64,000 nt of DNA from Paraglaciecola mesophila KMM 241 (GTDB lineage Bacteria > Pseudomonadota > Gammaproteobacteria > Enterobacterales > Alteromonadaceae). The notes beneath the pieces were generated by a model. It saw only the letters and a program-made list of their open reading frames with translations, was not told where the DNA came from and searched no databases. The stretch's first letter is position 1. Every line of letters begins with the position of its first letter. Shown piece after piece: positions 26,411-36,051 of this stretch. A program made the position numbers and the translations under genes. The stretch covers positions 34,535 to 98,534 of the forward strand of contig NZ_BAEP01000077.1 in the NCBI RefSeq assembly GCF_000315015.1. Direction: 5' to 3'.

Positions 26411-27583
26411 TTAGCTGTCAAAGCCAAGTTGCAGTTTAACGAAGTCTACTAGGCGATCAATCATACCGCCTTCTTTCACTTCTTGTAATGTAACCAAAGG
26501 ATATTCGGCTACGTCTTCACCGTCTAATTGCAAGAATAACTTTCCAACTACTTCACCTTTAGCCAAAGGTGCTTCTAATTTCTTATCAAGCTCGAAGTTG
26601 GCTTCTAAATTTTTGCTCTGACCGCGAGGAATGGTAATGGGGGTGTCTTGTGAAATACCAAGATCTACCGTCTCTTTATCGCCCATAAATATGCGGTGTG
26701 ATACAAAGCTCTCGCCTGCCTGATACGGGGTGATAGTTTCATAGAATCTAAAACCATATTTAAGCAGTTTTTTGTTTTCAACTTTACGTGCACGCTCGCT
26801 ATCAGCGCCCATGACCACTGCGATTAAACGCATGTCACCTTGGGTAGCTGAAGACACCAAGCTATAACCTGCATCTGAGGTATGGCCCGTTTTTATGCCA
26901 TCAACATTCAGGCTTTTATCCCACAATAAACCGTTACGGTTGTATTGCTTAATGTTGTTGTAGGTAAACTCTTTTTCGCTGTAAACCTTATACTCGTTTG
27001 GCACATCTGTGATCAATGCGCGGGCTAAGGTCGCCATATCACGGGGGGTAGTGTAATGGTCAGCATCTTGTAGACCATGGCTGTTTACAAAGTGAGTTGA
27101 CGTCATGCCTAACTTTTCAGCGTGCAAATTCATCATGCTGGCAAAAGCATCTTCGCTACCGGCAATGTGCTCAGCCATTGCCACGCATGCGTCATTTCCA
27201 GACTGCACTATGATGCCGCGATTTAAGTCGCCCACCGAAATTTGTGTACCTACTTCAATAAACATCTTAGATGAATCAGGAAAGTTCTTGGCCCAGGCAT
27301 TTTCTGAAATCGTGACCATGTCAGTGTCTTTAATATTGCCATTGGCAATCTCTTTACCAATCACGTAGCTTGTCATCATTTTGGTCAAGCTGGCTGGCGG
27401 TATTTGAATATCAGAATTTTGCTCAGCAATCACCTTCCCGGTTTGAAAATCGACTAAAATAAAGCCTTTAGCTGATACAGAAGGTGCGTCAGGTATGATA
27501 ACCGCTGCACTCGCCGCATGAGAGAAAAAGGAAAGGGAGAAGCAGCTAAAGATGGCTAATATGAGTGTCTTGGTGTTTCGCAT
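26411..27583 (-). CDS. dacA: D-alanyl-D-alanine carboxypeptidase (PBP5/6)
   Basis: Trims pentapeptide side chains of peptidoglycan in the periplasm. A signal peptide (1-26) is followed by penicillin-binding motifs SLTK, SGN (in VQSGNDACVAM) and KTG (in IKTGHTSDAGYS). The C-terminal segment IDRLVDFVKLQLGF is the amphipathic membrane anchor typical of PBP5. 390 residues, as expected. Confidence 0.96.
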   Translation of the reverse strand: MRNTKTLILAIFSCFSLSFFSHAASAAVIIPDAPSVSAKGFILVDFQTGKVIAEQNSDIQIPPASLTKMMTSYVIGKEIANGNIKDTDMVTISENAWAKNFPDSSKMFIEVGTQISVGDLNRGIIVQSGNDACVAMAEHIAGSEDAFASMMNLHAEKLGMTSTHFVNSHGLQDADHYTTPRDMATLARALITDVPNEYKVYSEKEFTYNNIKQYNRNGLLWDKSLNVDGIKTGHTSDAGYSLVSSATQGDMRLIAVVMGADSERARKVENKKLLKYGFRFYETITPYQAGESFVSHRIFMGDKETVDLGISQDTPITIPRGQSKNLEANFELDKKLEAPLAKGEVVGKLFLQLDGEDVAEYPLVTLQEVKEGGMIDRLVDFVKLQLGFDS

Positions 27584-27765
27584 GGACCTACCGTAATGTG
27601 ATATTTGTTAAGAAAGTGATGTTTGACGTTTCGCGCCTAAAACGATGGCTAATATATCAGTTTTTCAATGACTTTGCTGCGCTGGCAACAAAAATTGTTA
27701 CACAAAACAAAATCGGTAAAAAGCGCTCATAAGACAATACCTTGGTCGAAAAGTTTAACCTAGGG

Positions 27766-28731
27766 TTAATTCGAAGGATAAAACTTGTAAGCGTCGCTAT
27801 ATCCGCTTTTACGCAGCTGATTTAAAATCCCTAATGCTTCGTGCTCAGACGTAAATGGCCCAAGTCTTAAGCGATATAATCCTTCTTCAAGTGGGGCAAC
27901 AAAAGGCACTTGATATAAACTTGCCAGCGCGTTACCAATTTTGGTTATTCGCTGATCGTTACTCAAGGCTGCTATTTGAATGAATACCTTTTCTTGAGTT
28001 GGTATCTCTGTGGGCGTCACTATTGGCGTTGCAGGTGCGGCACTGGAGGAATTCATCGCTGGTGATGTAGCCGATGCTGTACCTAAAGCGGGTACGCGGG
28101 GCACTTGCGAAATTTGTACGCTGTCGTTCAGCACCGCATCATCTTTTAACGGAGTTGGTGGCTCAGACAAGCGGTCACCCACTGTCTGCATACCTGCTTC
28201 GTCAATATGAATGACCTCTAGTTTAACTTGGGTGGTACCTGTGCTTAACATACCGAGTTTCATTGCAGCGGCATAAGATAAATCGATTATTCTTTTGTCA
28301 TGAAATGGCCCGCGGTCATTGACTCGGACTATAGCTTCGCGGCCGTTTTTCAAATTTGTTACTTTTACGTATGACGGCAGTGGTAATGTTTTGTGAGCAC
28401 CACTCATGGCGTACATGTCGTAGCTTTCACCGTTGGATGTGAGGTGTCCATGAAATTTCTGACCATACCAAGAAGCGCCGCCGGTTGCTGAATAACCTTT
28501 GCCGGTTTTGAGTGGCGTATAGTGCTTTCCTAATACTGAATAGCTGCGCAGATTCGCAAGTGCGTAAGGCTCATACACAGGTTCGGCATCATCAAATTTT
28601 ATTCCATCCTTAATCGCGCTAGGGGCGGAATCTTTATGCTGGCTGTAGCGGCTACTATTTGAACTCGGCGAATTGGAGCAGGCCGCTATGAATGTGAGCA
28701 GCATGATTAAAAACGCGTACTTAAGGCTCAT
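27766..28731 (-). CDS. rlpA: septal-ring lytic transglycosylase RlpA (lipoprotein)
   Basis: Outer-membrane lipoprotein acting on denuded glycan strands at the division site. Start ATG 28731, giving a signal with lipobox IAAC. The double-psi beta-barrel domain spans about 80-180 (GGASWYGQKFHGHLTSNGE, VRVNDRGPFHDKRIIDLSYA). After a Pro/Ser/Ala-rich linker, a C-terminal SPOR domain (VFIQIAAL to AYKFYPSN) binds septal peptidoglycan. Overlaps mltB by 11 bp. Confidence 0.94.
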   Translation of the reverse strand: MSLKYAFLIMLLTFIAACSNSPSSNSSRYSQHKDSAPSAIKDGIKFDDAEPVYEPYALANLRSYSVLGKHYTPLKTGKGYSATGGASWYGQKFHGHLTSNGESYDMYAMSGAHKTLPLPSYVKVTNLKNGREAIVRVNDRGPFHDKRIIDLSYAAAMKLGMLSTGTTQVKLEVIHIDEAGMQTVGDRLSEPPTPLKDDAVLNDSVQISQVPRVPALGTASATSPAMNSSSAAPATPIVTPTEIPTQEKVFIQIAALSNDQRITKIGNALASLYQVPFVAPLEEGLYRLRLGPFTSEHEALGILNQLRKSGYSDAYKFYPSN

Positions 28732-29839
28732 CTTGTGAACTCCGCTGTGCATCTTCGTTTAAAGAGTTGATGCCGCTGGCTAATTGTTGGCTAAATTGAA
28801 ACGCGACCATTGCATACAATTTGCTGTGGTTATAGCGAGTAATCACGTAAAAATTTTTCAATCCGATCCAATAGTCGTGCCCGCTACTTTGGGCAAAATC
28901 AAGTAACTTAGCGCTACTATTATCTGCGATGCCATCCCACTGTTCTTGAGCTTTTTCGATCCCGACGCTTTTTGCTGTTGCGGCATCAAGGCTAATATTT
29001 GCTTGGCGCAACTGGGCAAAGGTATCACGATACTTAAGAGATTTTCTTAACCAAGGCTTTGCGTTTTCAGGCGTTACGTTTACGGGAAAAGCAACCGACT
29101 CACCGCGTTGCCAACCGTTACGTTTAAAATAATTTGCGATACTGCCAATAGCGTCCACTGGGTTATTCAGTAAATCGCGTACGCCGTCGTTGTCAAAATC
29201 AACTGCATAATGGCGATAACTAGATGGAATAAATTGCCCCCAGCCCATTGCACCTGCGTAAGAGCTCTGTATCTGTGTGGCATCAAACTCCTCTTCATTC
29301 GCTAACAATATTAACTGAGCCAATTCCTTTTTAAAAAATGAGGCACGGGGCGGATAGTGAAAGCCTAGAGTGTAGAGGGCATTAAGCGCTGAGTAGGTAC
29401 CTTTATAGGTACCATAAAAAGACTCGATACCTAAAATAGCGACGATCATCTCTGCCGGTACGCCATATTTTTCCTCTGCGCGGGCTAATGTTTCCCGGTG
29501 AACTTGATAAAATTCGAGGCCTTTTTGTAGTCTTTTTTCAGTCAAAAATATGGGGTAATACTGATGCCAAGGCTTTGCTTCCCAAGGCCGTTTTATCGCA
29601 TCGATCACTGCTTGGTCTTTTTCAGCTTGATTAAGCAGATGCTGCACCGTTTCGTGATGTAAATTGTGCTCTGTTACTAAGGAATCCAAGAAGGCAGTTT
29701 TTGCCTCAGGCAGAGGTTGTGCATGACTCGTTGTTGCCAATGCTAGTAGATGAAGAGCAAGCAATACATGGAGTACGCGGCGAAAAAGACGATTACATAA
29801 AGTTGAGAATGACACATTAGCTCCACAAAGTGACAACAT
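28721..29839 (-). CDS. mltB: membrane-bound lytic murein transglycosylase B
   Basis: Cleaves peptidoglycan glycan strands. The catalytic Glu lies in ILGIESFYGTYKG; AGAMGWGQFIPSSY and DFDNDGVRDL are family blocks. An N-terminal hydrophobic signal (about residues 18-40, ending SHA) is present but no clear lipobox, so it may be a soluble or anchored form. Start among several N-terminal options is uncertain. 372 residues; overlaps rlpA. Confidence 0.92.
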   Translation of the reverse strand: MLSLCGANVSFSTLCNRLFRRVLHVLLALHLLALATTSHAQPLPEAKTAFLDSLVTEHNLHHETVQHLLNQAEKDQAVIDAIKRPWEAKPWHQYYPIFLTEKRLQKGLEFYQVHRETLARAEEKYGVPAEMIVAILGIESFYGTYKGTYSALNALYTLGFHYPPRASFFKKELAQLILLANEEEFDATQIQSSYAGAMGWGQFIPSSYRHYAVDFDNDGVRDLLNNPVDAIGSIANYFKRNGWQRGESVAFPVNVTPENAKPWLRKSLKYRDTFAQLRQANISLDAATAKSVGIEKAQEQWDGIADNSSAKLLDFAQSSGHDYWIGLKNFYVITRYNHSKLYAMVAFQFSQQLASGINSLNEDAQRSSQDEP

Positions 29840-29889
29840 TAATTTACCAACTTACTCACTAAGTACATTAGCAAATCTATATATAAGTG

Positions 29890-31014
29890 TTAACGGGACA
29901 ATAACCGTTTTTGGGTGGCGATGGCCATCAAAATGCCAAAACCCGCGAGTAGGGTTACCATGGATGTCCCTCCATAACTTACTAGCGGCAAGGGTACTCC
30001 GACTACGGGGAGTATGCCTGACACCATTCCCATATTAACAAATACATAGACAAAGAATGTTAGCGTGATACTGCCTGCGAGTAACTTACTAAAGGCATCT
30101 TGAGCGCGGTTTGCGATGATCATGCCGCGGATAACAATGAAAGTATAAATGGCCAATAAGCCGACCACGCCCCAAAAACCAAATTCTTCACTAAATACTG
30201 CAAAAATAAAATCTGTATGCCGCTCGGGTAGAAATTCTAATTGAGATTGTGTGCCTTGCAACCAGCCTTTACCCTCGGCGCCGCCTGAGCCGATGGCAAT
30301 TTGTGATTGAATAATATGGTAGCCAGACCCTAACGGATCGCTTTCTGGATTGAGGAAGGTTAATACGCGTTGTTTTTGATAGTCCTTCATGAGGAAATTC
30401 CACATGATAGGGCTGAAAATGGATACCGCTAAAGCAATACCACCGATGAATCGCCAACTCATACCGGCTAAAAAAAGTGCGAATATCCCTGAGCTAGCAA
30501 TCAATAAAGAGGTGCCTAAATCAGGTTGTTGCGCAATCAACAACGTGGGAACGCCTACTAATATAAAGCCAAATAATATGTGCCTTAATTTTGGCGGAAG
30601 GTTAAACTGACTGATGTACCACGCTACCATCATGGGGACGGCAAGCTTCATGATTTCTGAAGGTTGAAAACGCACTACGCCTAAGTCCAACCAGCGCTGA
30701 GCGCCTTTTCCTACGTGGCCGAATACGATCACCGCAACTAACATGGCGATCCCGAGTATGTAAAAATAAATGGATAACTTTTGGTAGGCTAAAGGGGGGA
30801 TTTGCGCCACGGCCAACATGACCCCAAGAGCCAGGCCGAGTCGAATGAGTTGACGGTCAATTAGCTGCCAATCTTGGCCCCCTGCAGAATATATCGTTAC
30901 TAAGCCAACGGCCATCAGTGCCAGTAGCCCGATAAGTAGCGGCCCGTCACAATGTATGCGATTAAGCATAGAACGCTTATTAGGGTCAAGCTTGGTGCGT
31001 AGCATCATATTCAT
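29890..31014 (-). CDS. rodA: rod-shape peptidoglycan glycosyltransferase RodA
   Basis: SEDS-family polymerase of the elongasome, with about ten membrane helices. Visible SEDS blocks include QPDLGTSLLI, ERHTDFIFAV and the C-terminal VGVPLPLVSYGGTSM. 374 residues. It follows mrdA (PBP2), its transpeptidase partner, with a 15-bp gap. Confidence 0.96.
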   Translation of the reverse strand: MNMMLRTKLDPNKRSMLNRIHCDGPLLIGLLALMAVGLVTIYSAGGQDWQLIDRQLIRLGLALGVMLAVAQIPPLAYQKLSIYFYILGIAMLVAVIVFGHVGKGAQRWLDLGVVRFQPSEIMKLAVPMMVAWYISQFNLPPKLRHILFGFILVGVPTLLIAQQPDLGTSLLIASSGIFALFLAGMSWRFIGGIALAVSIFSPIMWNFLMKDYQKQRVLTFLNPESDPLGSGYHIIQSQIAIGSGGAEGKGWLQGTQSQLEFLPERHTDFIFAVFSEEFGFWGVVGLLAIYTFIVIRGMIIANRAQDAFSKLLAGSITLTFFVYVFVNMGMVSGILPVVGVPLPLVSYGGTSMVTLLAGFGILMAIATQKRLLSR

Positions 31015-31029
31015 AACAATGGTCAGTGC

Positions 31030-32961
31030 CTAATGAGTGTGTGAAGTGGTTTGATGGGCGACGTCTTGCGATACTTCGCGCTCTTTTACGTCTGGTTTAG
31101 GCGTAAATTCTCGCTCTTCAAAATATTTATCCATCATCATTCTGGCTAGAGGAGCGGCTTGTGAGCTACCGCCACCGGCATTTTCGAGTACCACGGTAAC
31201 GGCAATTTCCGGTTTTTCATAGGGCGCAAAACCCACGTACATGGCGTTATCGCGCAAGTTTTCAGCTAAGCTCTCGGCATCGTATTTGGCGTCCTGGGCG
31301 ATGGCAACAAGCTGGGCTGTCCCTGTTTTACCTGCGGAAACGTAAGGCGTATCAACAAAGGCTCGTCGCGCTGTACCAATTTTACGATTGACTACGCCGT
31401 ACATAGCATCTAGGACAGTGTCCCAGTTTTTATCATTTTTAATGTCCATTGGGCGGCGTTCTTTGCTGCCCTCAAGAACGACTTCATTGTTAACGTATTT
31501 CCCGCGCAATATCTGGGGAATATAACGATGCCCATGATTCACTAAAGTGGTGATAGATTGTGTTAATTGAATAGGAGTGACGGTCCAATAACTTTGGCCA
31601 ATGCCAACTGGAATCGTATCACCGATGTACCATGGCTGATTGAATCGAGCACGCTTCCAGCCGCGGCTGGGCATGTTCGCATCTGACTCTTCGTGTAAAT
31701 CTATGCCGGTGTAATCGCCGAAACCAAATTCAAACATGTTGTCGCTGATTTTATCTATACCTAAGCGATAAGCCAGATCGTAAAAGTAGATGTCACAGGA
31801 TTGTTCTATGGCTGAGGTTAAATCAACCCAACCATGTCCCCAGCGTTTCCAGTCTCGCCACACGTGTTCTACATTTTTCAAGCGGTACTTGCCGTTATCG
31901 AAAATGCGAGTTTGCGGGGTGACAGTCTTTTCTTCTAAACCCACTAAGGCTAAATGAGGCTTTATGGTTGAAGCAGGAGGATACTGACCTTGCGTGGCGC
32001 GGTTAATCAGTGGGCGGCCATTTGAGTTTAATAACGCGCTATAATTTTTACTGCTTATACCGTGCACGAATAAGTTGGGATCGTAGCTAGGGCTACTGAA
32101 CATGGCCAACACACCGCCGTCATTTGAATCAAGCATTACGATGGTACCTTTGTCACCATCTAAAATGCGCTCTGCTTCTTGTTGCAGTTTCAAATCGATA
32201 TTTAGGATGATATCTTGCCCTGGAACGGGAGGACTGAAGTTAAGCGTGCGGATCACGCGTCCTTGATTGTTAACCTCTACCTCTTGATAACCTACCTGAC
32301 CATGAAGAATATCTTCGTGGTACTTTTCAACCCCAAGCTTTCCTATGTCATGGGTCGCGGCATAGTTTGCTTCAAGGCCCGCTTCGCTGAGCTTTTGCAG
32401 GTCTTTTTTATTAATTTTTGATACGTAACCCAGTACATGGGTTAGCGTTTTTCCGTATGGATAGTGTCGTGTTAAGCGAGCTTCTACACTCACTCCTGGG
32501 AACTTGTGTTGATTGGCAGAAAAAAGAGCGACTTCTTCGGGGGTCAAGCGTTTACGCAAAGACACCGGCTTGAAGCGCCGATTACGTTTTATTTCTCGAT
32601 AAAAGTCGGTGATTTCGTCTTCGTCCACATCGAGCAATACGCTCAACAGGCCAAGCGTTTTCTCTAAATTTTCTACTTTCTCAGGGATGACTTCTAAGTT
32701 AAAAACGGGACGGTTTTCAGCCAACAGAGTGCCATTTTTGTCGTAGATTAACCCGCGGTTCGGCGCTACTGGTAATATTTTTATTCGATTGCCATTAGAG
32801 CGCGTTTGGTAATCTTCAAAGCGGGTGATTTGCAGGTAGTATAGGTTGCTCAATACCATGGCGATCATCATAAAAATGACCAACATAGCGATGACCGTGC
32901 GCCGAGCAAAAAGGTTTGCTTCAGCGGTGTGGTCTTTAATCGTTACTCGATGGCGGGCCAT
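31030..32961 (-). CDS. mrdA: penicillin-binding protein 2
   Basis: Elongation-specific transpeptidase. Start ATG 32961 (ARHRVTIKDH), two bases after rlmH. One membrane anchor at about 22-43, a dimerisation domain, and the transpeptidase domain with active Ser in PASTIKPHLAL, a SxD motif in EQSCDIYFYD, and KTG in SAGKTGTAQ. About 643 residues, normal. Works with RodA downstream. Confidence 0.96.
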   Translation of the reverse strand: MARHRVTIKDHTAEANLFARRTVIAMLVIFMMIAMVLSNLYYLQITRFEDYQTRSNGNRIKILPVAPNRGLIYDKNGTLLAENRPVFNLEVIPEKVENLEKTLGLLSVLLDVDEDEITDFYREIKRNRRFKPVSLRKRLTPEEVALFSANQHKFPGVSVEARLTRHYPYGKTLTHVLGYVSKINKKDLQKLSEAGLEANYAATHDIGKLGVEKYHEDILHGQVGYQEVEVNNQGRVIRTLNFSPPVPGQDIILNIDLKLQQEAERILDGDKGTIVMLDSNDGGVLAMFSSPSYDPNLFVHGISSKNYSALLNSNGRPLINRATQGQYPPASTIKPHLALVGLEEKTVTPQTRIFDNGKYRLKNVEHVWRDWKRWGHGWVDLTSAIEQSCDIYFYDLAYRLGIDKISDNMFEFGFGDYTGIDLHEESDANMPSRGWKRARFNQPWYIGDTIPVGIGQSYWTVTPIQLTQSITTLVNHGHRYIPQILRGKYVNNEVVLEGSKERRPMDIKNDKNWDTVLDAMYGVVNRKIGTARRAFVDTPYVSAGKTGTAQLVAIAQDAKYDAESLAENLRDNAMYVGFAPYEKPEIAVTVVLENAGGGSSQAAPLARMMMDKYFEEREFTPKPDVKEREVSQDVAHQTTSHTH

Positions 32962-32963
32962 GG

Positions 32964-33434
32964 TTATTCTCGATGATACGGGTGGTTGGTATTCACCGAC
33001 CAAGCCCGATACAAGCTTTCAGCGACAATGATCCTGACTAAAGGGTGGGGCAAGGTTAGCGAAGATAGAGACCATTTTTGTTCAGATGCAGCAATACACT
33101 CTGGTGCTAGGCCCTCAGGGCCACCAATGAGTAGGCTGACATCACGCCCATCCATTTGCCACTTTTGCATATTGCTCGCAAGCATAGGGGTATCCCAAGG
33201 TTTACCCGTCACTTCAAGGGTCACAATGCGATTGCCTTTGGGAATTGCTGCCATAGTCAATTCGCCTTCCTTGTGCAAAATACGTTTTATGTCCGCATTT
33301 TTACCGCGCTTGCCAGCAGGTATCTCTGTAAGGCTAAGGGGCATATCAGAAGGAAAACGTTTAACGTATTGTTGGTAACCTTGTTCGACCCAACTTGGCA
33401 TTTTACTGCCAACGGCTATTAGTTGAATTCGCAT
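32964..33434 (-). CDS. rlmH: 23S rRNA pseudouridine1915 N3-methyltransferase
   Basis: SPOUT methyltransferase of 156 residues, full length. Blocks: [20 protein letters not shown] at the start, FLIGG-type [10 protein letters not shown] and the C-terminal knot [20 protein letters not shown] ending HPYHRE. Acts on assembled 70S ribosomes. Lies between rsfS and mrdA as in E. coli. Confidence 0.96.
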   Translation of the reverse strand: MRIQLIAVGSKMPSWVEQGYQQYVKRFPSDMPLSLTEIPAGKRGKNADIKRILHKEGELTMAAIPKGNRIVTLEVTGKPWDTPMLASNMQKWQMDGRDVSLLIGGPEGLAPECIAASEQKWSLSSLTLPHPLVRIIVAESLYRAWSVNTNHPYHRE

Positions 33435-33480
33435 GGTGTTATCTACTTTGCAATGTTACAGCTAGTGCTTCGACGGGGAA

Positions 33481-33798
33481 TTAGCCCCAAAGTTTCTCTA
33501 ACTGATAAAAATCTCTGGCGTCGTCTTGCATTACGTGTAGCACTACATCACCTAAATCAACTAATACCCAATCGCCGACTTCACGGCCTTCAATGCTCAG
33601 TGGCGGGTTACCCGCTTGTTTGGCTTCAACAACTACATTTTCGGCAATGGATACCACATGTCGTTTTGAGTTTCCTGAACATATCAGCATGGTTTCTGTC
33701 ACGCTTGATTTTTCTGATACGTCTAAATCTATGATATCTCGACCTTTTAGGTCTTCAATTTTTTCTACCACAAAGGCTTTTAACTGTTGGTGATCCAA
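33481..33798 (-). CDS. rsfS: ribosome silencing factor RsfS
   Basis: A 105-residue protein that binds L14 and blocks subunit joining in starvation. Family blocks KGRDIIDLDV, DTMVICSG-like ETMLICSGNSKRHV and GDWVLVDLGDVVLHVM are complete. Confidence 0.95.
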   Translation of the reverse strand: MDHQQLKAFVVEKIEDLKGRDIIDLDVSEKSSVTETMLICSGNSKRHVVSIAENVVVEAKQAGNPPLSIEGREVGDWVLVDLGDVVLHVMQDDARDFYQLEKLWG

Positions 33799-33836
33799 AG
33801 GGATTCCTTATATTGAACGGACGAAGTCTCAGTTTA

Positions 33837-34496
33837 TCAGAAAGTGGTGCTTGGCTGATATAACTTATGTGTTTGTATGTATCGACGTACCTTCGGATCG
33901 AGCATGTCGTCTGTTGGTAAGTTGTTAATTATATGCCGGCGTATCTCGCTAGACGATATGTCCAGCTCCGGTGTGTCGGCAAGAAATATTTTACCATGTA
34001 ATGCATTGTGCAGGGCATTATTCGTGGTGACCTGTCGCTCTGCTAGTAAAGCTTTCAACTCTTCACTTAAGGGCGTTTTAGTCCCGGGACGACAACACAC
34101 CACAAAATGGCAATAATCAAATAGTGCTTGCCATTCATTCCAACTCAGCAACGAATGCAGGGAGTCCATACCGATAAAAAAGCAAAGTGGGTGCTTTGGG
34201 TACTCTTTACGCAATGCTCGCAGGGTGTGAATGGTGTATGAAGGCGTATCGCTGTGTATTTCCCGCTCATCAATATACAACTGCGGGTACTGCTCAATGG
34301 CTAATTTTAGCATGGCTAAGCGGTGCTGACTGGCACTTGGGGTATGATTTTTGTGCACAGGTATGTGACACGGTAACATCGCCACAGATTGCACACCAGC
34401 TTGCTGTGCTGCCACGATAACGGATTGAGTGTGGCCGTAATGAACAGGATCAAATGTCCCACCAAATATGCCTAATGCTGGTCGTAAGTTATTCAA
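33837..34496 (-). CDS. nadD: nicotinate-nucleotide adenylyltransferase
   Basis: Adenylates nicotinate mononucleotide in NAD synthesis. The nucleotidyltransferase signature LGIFGGTFDPVHYGH is close to the N-terminus; SSSEIRRH is the second signature. No ATG precedes it: I place the start at TTG 34494-34496, overlapping the holA stop (TTGA), giving about 219 residues as in other NadD proteins. Upstream in-frame GTG 34541 and TTG 34550 lie inside holA. Start confidence is moderate, gene identity high. Confidence 0.92.
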   Translation of the reverse strand: MNNLRPALGIFGGTFDPVHYGHTQSVIVAAQQAGVQSVAMLPCHIPVHKNHTPSASQHRLAMLKLAIEQYPQLYIDEREIHSDTPSYTIHTLRALRKEYPKHPLCFFIGMDSLHSLLSWNEWQALFDYCHFVVCCRPGTKTPLSEELKALLAERQVTTNNALHNALHGKIFLADTPELDISSSEIRRHIINNLPTDDMLDPKVRRYIQTHKLYQPSTTF

Positions 34497-35515
34497 ATTA
34501 AAGCAAAGTTCTCTAAAGACATGGGAATAAATAGCAAACACAAGTGACAAAGTTCAACATATGGGCGCTCCACTTGGGATTGCTTCAGTGCGCTGTCCAT
34601 GATGTTGAGCTTATGCTGAAGTTGTTGCATATGAATAGGAGATAAGCGCTGTAAGGCTGATAAATACATACCTTGGCGATTCTTCCAAATACGATGTTGA
34701 TTCCAGTTTATGGCCTGTCCTGCTTGTTTGCTGGCTTGCAGAGCGCGTAATGTTTGCCATTCGCGGGTTAGCGCCCACATAATAATATTCGGCTCTACGC
34801 CTTCACTTTCAAGGCGATATAGCATTTTCACTGACTTTTGGCTGTCACCTGCGAGCAACACATCTATCAATTGAAAGACGTTGTACCTTGATTGATCCAC
34901 CACGGCCTGCTCAACCTCTTCTAACGTTGGGTTGCCGTTAGGGTAGAGTAAGCAGAGCTTTTCAATTTCTTGACTGGCGGCGAGTAGATTACCTTCACAA
35001 TACTCCGCTAGCAGTCGGGTCACATCTGGCGTGACTTGCAAACCTTGAGTACGCATTTGCTCCATTAGCCACTGCTGCAGCGCGTTACCTTCTAGGGGGT
35101 AACAGGGGACATATGTACCGTGTTTATCAATGGCTTTAAACCACTTACTGTTTTGCACGTCCTTGCCAATTTTGGCTCCATGAATAACCAATAGAATATC
35201 AGGATTATTTTGTGCACTCAGCTCGGTCAGGATTTTGCTACCTTGGGTACCAGGTTTCCCTGTGGGTAATTCGAGCTCAATATACTGACGAGCAGAAAAT
35301 AACGATAGCGTTTGCGTTGCTTCGAGTAAAGTTGACCAATCGAACTGCGCATCGGCAACTAGGGTTTGTCTTTCGTCAAATCCTTGCTCAGTAGCCACCT
35401 CGCGTATTTGGTTAATCGCCGTCAGCTTCTGCTGGGGCTCATCACCAAAAATAAGATAAAAGGGCTGCAGGCCCTCTTTCAACGTCGCGTTAAATCGATT
35501 GGGGTAAACTTGCAT
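34493..35515 (-). CDS. holA: DNA polymerase III delta subunit
   Basis: Clamp-loader subunit that opens the sliding clamp. 340 residues with family blocks YLIFGDEPQQK, ALLVIHG-like DILLVIHGAKIGK and RYNVFQLIDVLLAGD. Start overlaps the lptE stop (TAATG). The AAA-like fold lacks ATPase motifs, as normal for delta. Confidence 0.94.
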   Translation of the reverse strand: MQVYPNRFNATLKEGLQPFYLIFGDEPQQKLTAINQIREVATEQGFDERQTLVADAQFDWSTLLEATQTLSLFSARQYIELELPTGKPGTQGSKILTELSAQNNPDILLVIHGAKIGKDVQNSKWFKAIDKHGTYVPCYPLEGNALQQWLMEQMRTQGLQVTPDVTRLLAEYCEGNLLAASQEIEKLCLLYPNGNPTLEEVEQAVVDQSRYNVFQLIDVLLAGDSQKSVKMLYRLESEGVEPNIIMWALTREWQTLRALQASKQAGQAINWNQHRIWKNRQGMYLSALQRLSPIHMQQLQHKLNIMDSALKQSQVERPYVELCHLCLLFIPMSLENFALI

Positions 35516-36048
35516 TAGGGCGTGATGACAGCTGTGTTTACTATGGTGCGCTGAGCAATCGATATTTGGTGGATAATACGGATTGCCGCTTGTTTGCGCA
35601 TTTCAGATAACACCAGCTCAAGCTCACGAGATTTTGCCAATACGGCATCAGGATCGTCTTGGTACTCACGCTTGATCTCAAACTCGAGCAATTGAGCATC
35701 GCTGTTGGCGAACTGTAATTCATAGCGAACGGTGTAAATCAATTCATACTCAGCCACTTGACCGGTGCTGAAAAGTGATAGTAAACGTCTGTCAAGAACA
35801 TCGCTCAACAGGTATATGCTAGTGGTGTTAGAGGTGCCCTTCACGCTTGAGTCAATCACCTCAACACTGTAGGGCTTGAGTTCATTGCGAAGGGCGCGCT
35901 CTAACGCCGAGTGTGCTTCACTTGAGCCTACTCTTAACTGAGAAACACTTGCGGGTAGCTCATAATTACCACGCAATGAAAAACCGCAACCACTGATAAC
36001 GAGGCTACAGAATAAGCAGATGATGAGGTTTCGCATTGCATTTTTCAC
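35515..36048 (-). CDS. lptE: LPS-assembly lipoprotein LptE
   Basis: Outer-membrane lipoprotein plugging LptD during lipopolysaccharide export. Signal peptide with lipobox VISGC, then CGFSLRGNYELPA, the typical start of mature LptE. 177 residues. Lies 3 bp after leuS and overlaps holA by one base, the standard leuS-lptE-holA-nadD order. Confidence 0.94.
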   Translation of the reverse strand: MKNAMRNLIICLFCSLVISGCGFSLRGNYELPASVSQLRVGSSEAHSALERALRNELKPYSVEVIDSSVKGTSNTTSIYLLSDVLDRRLLSLFSTGQVAEYELIYTVRYELQFANSDAQLLEFEIKREYQDDPDAVLAKSRELELVLSEMRKQAAIRIIHQISIAQRTIVNTAVITP

Positions 36049-36051
36049 TCG

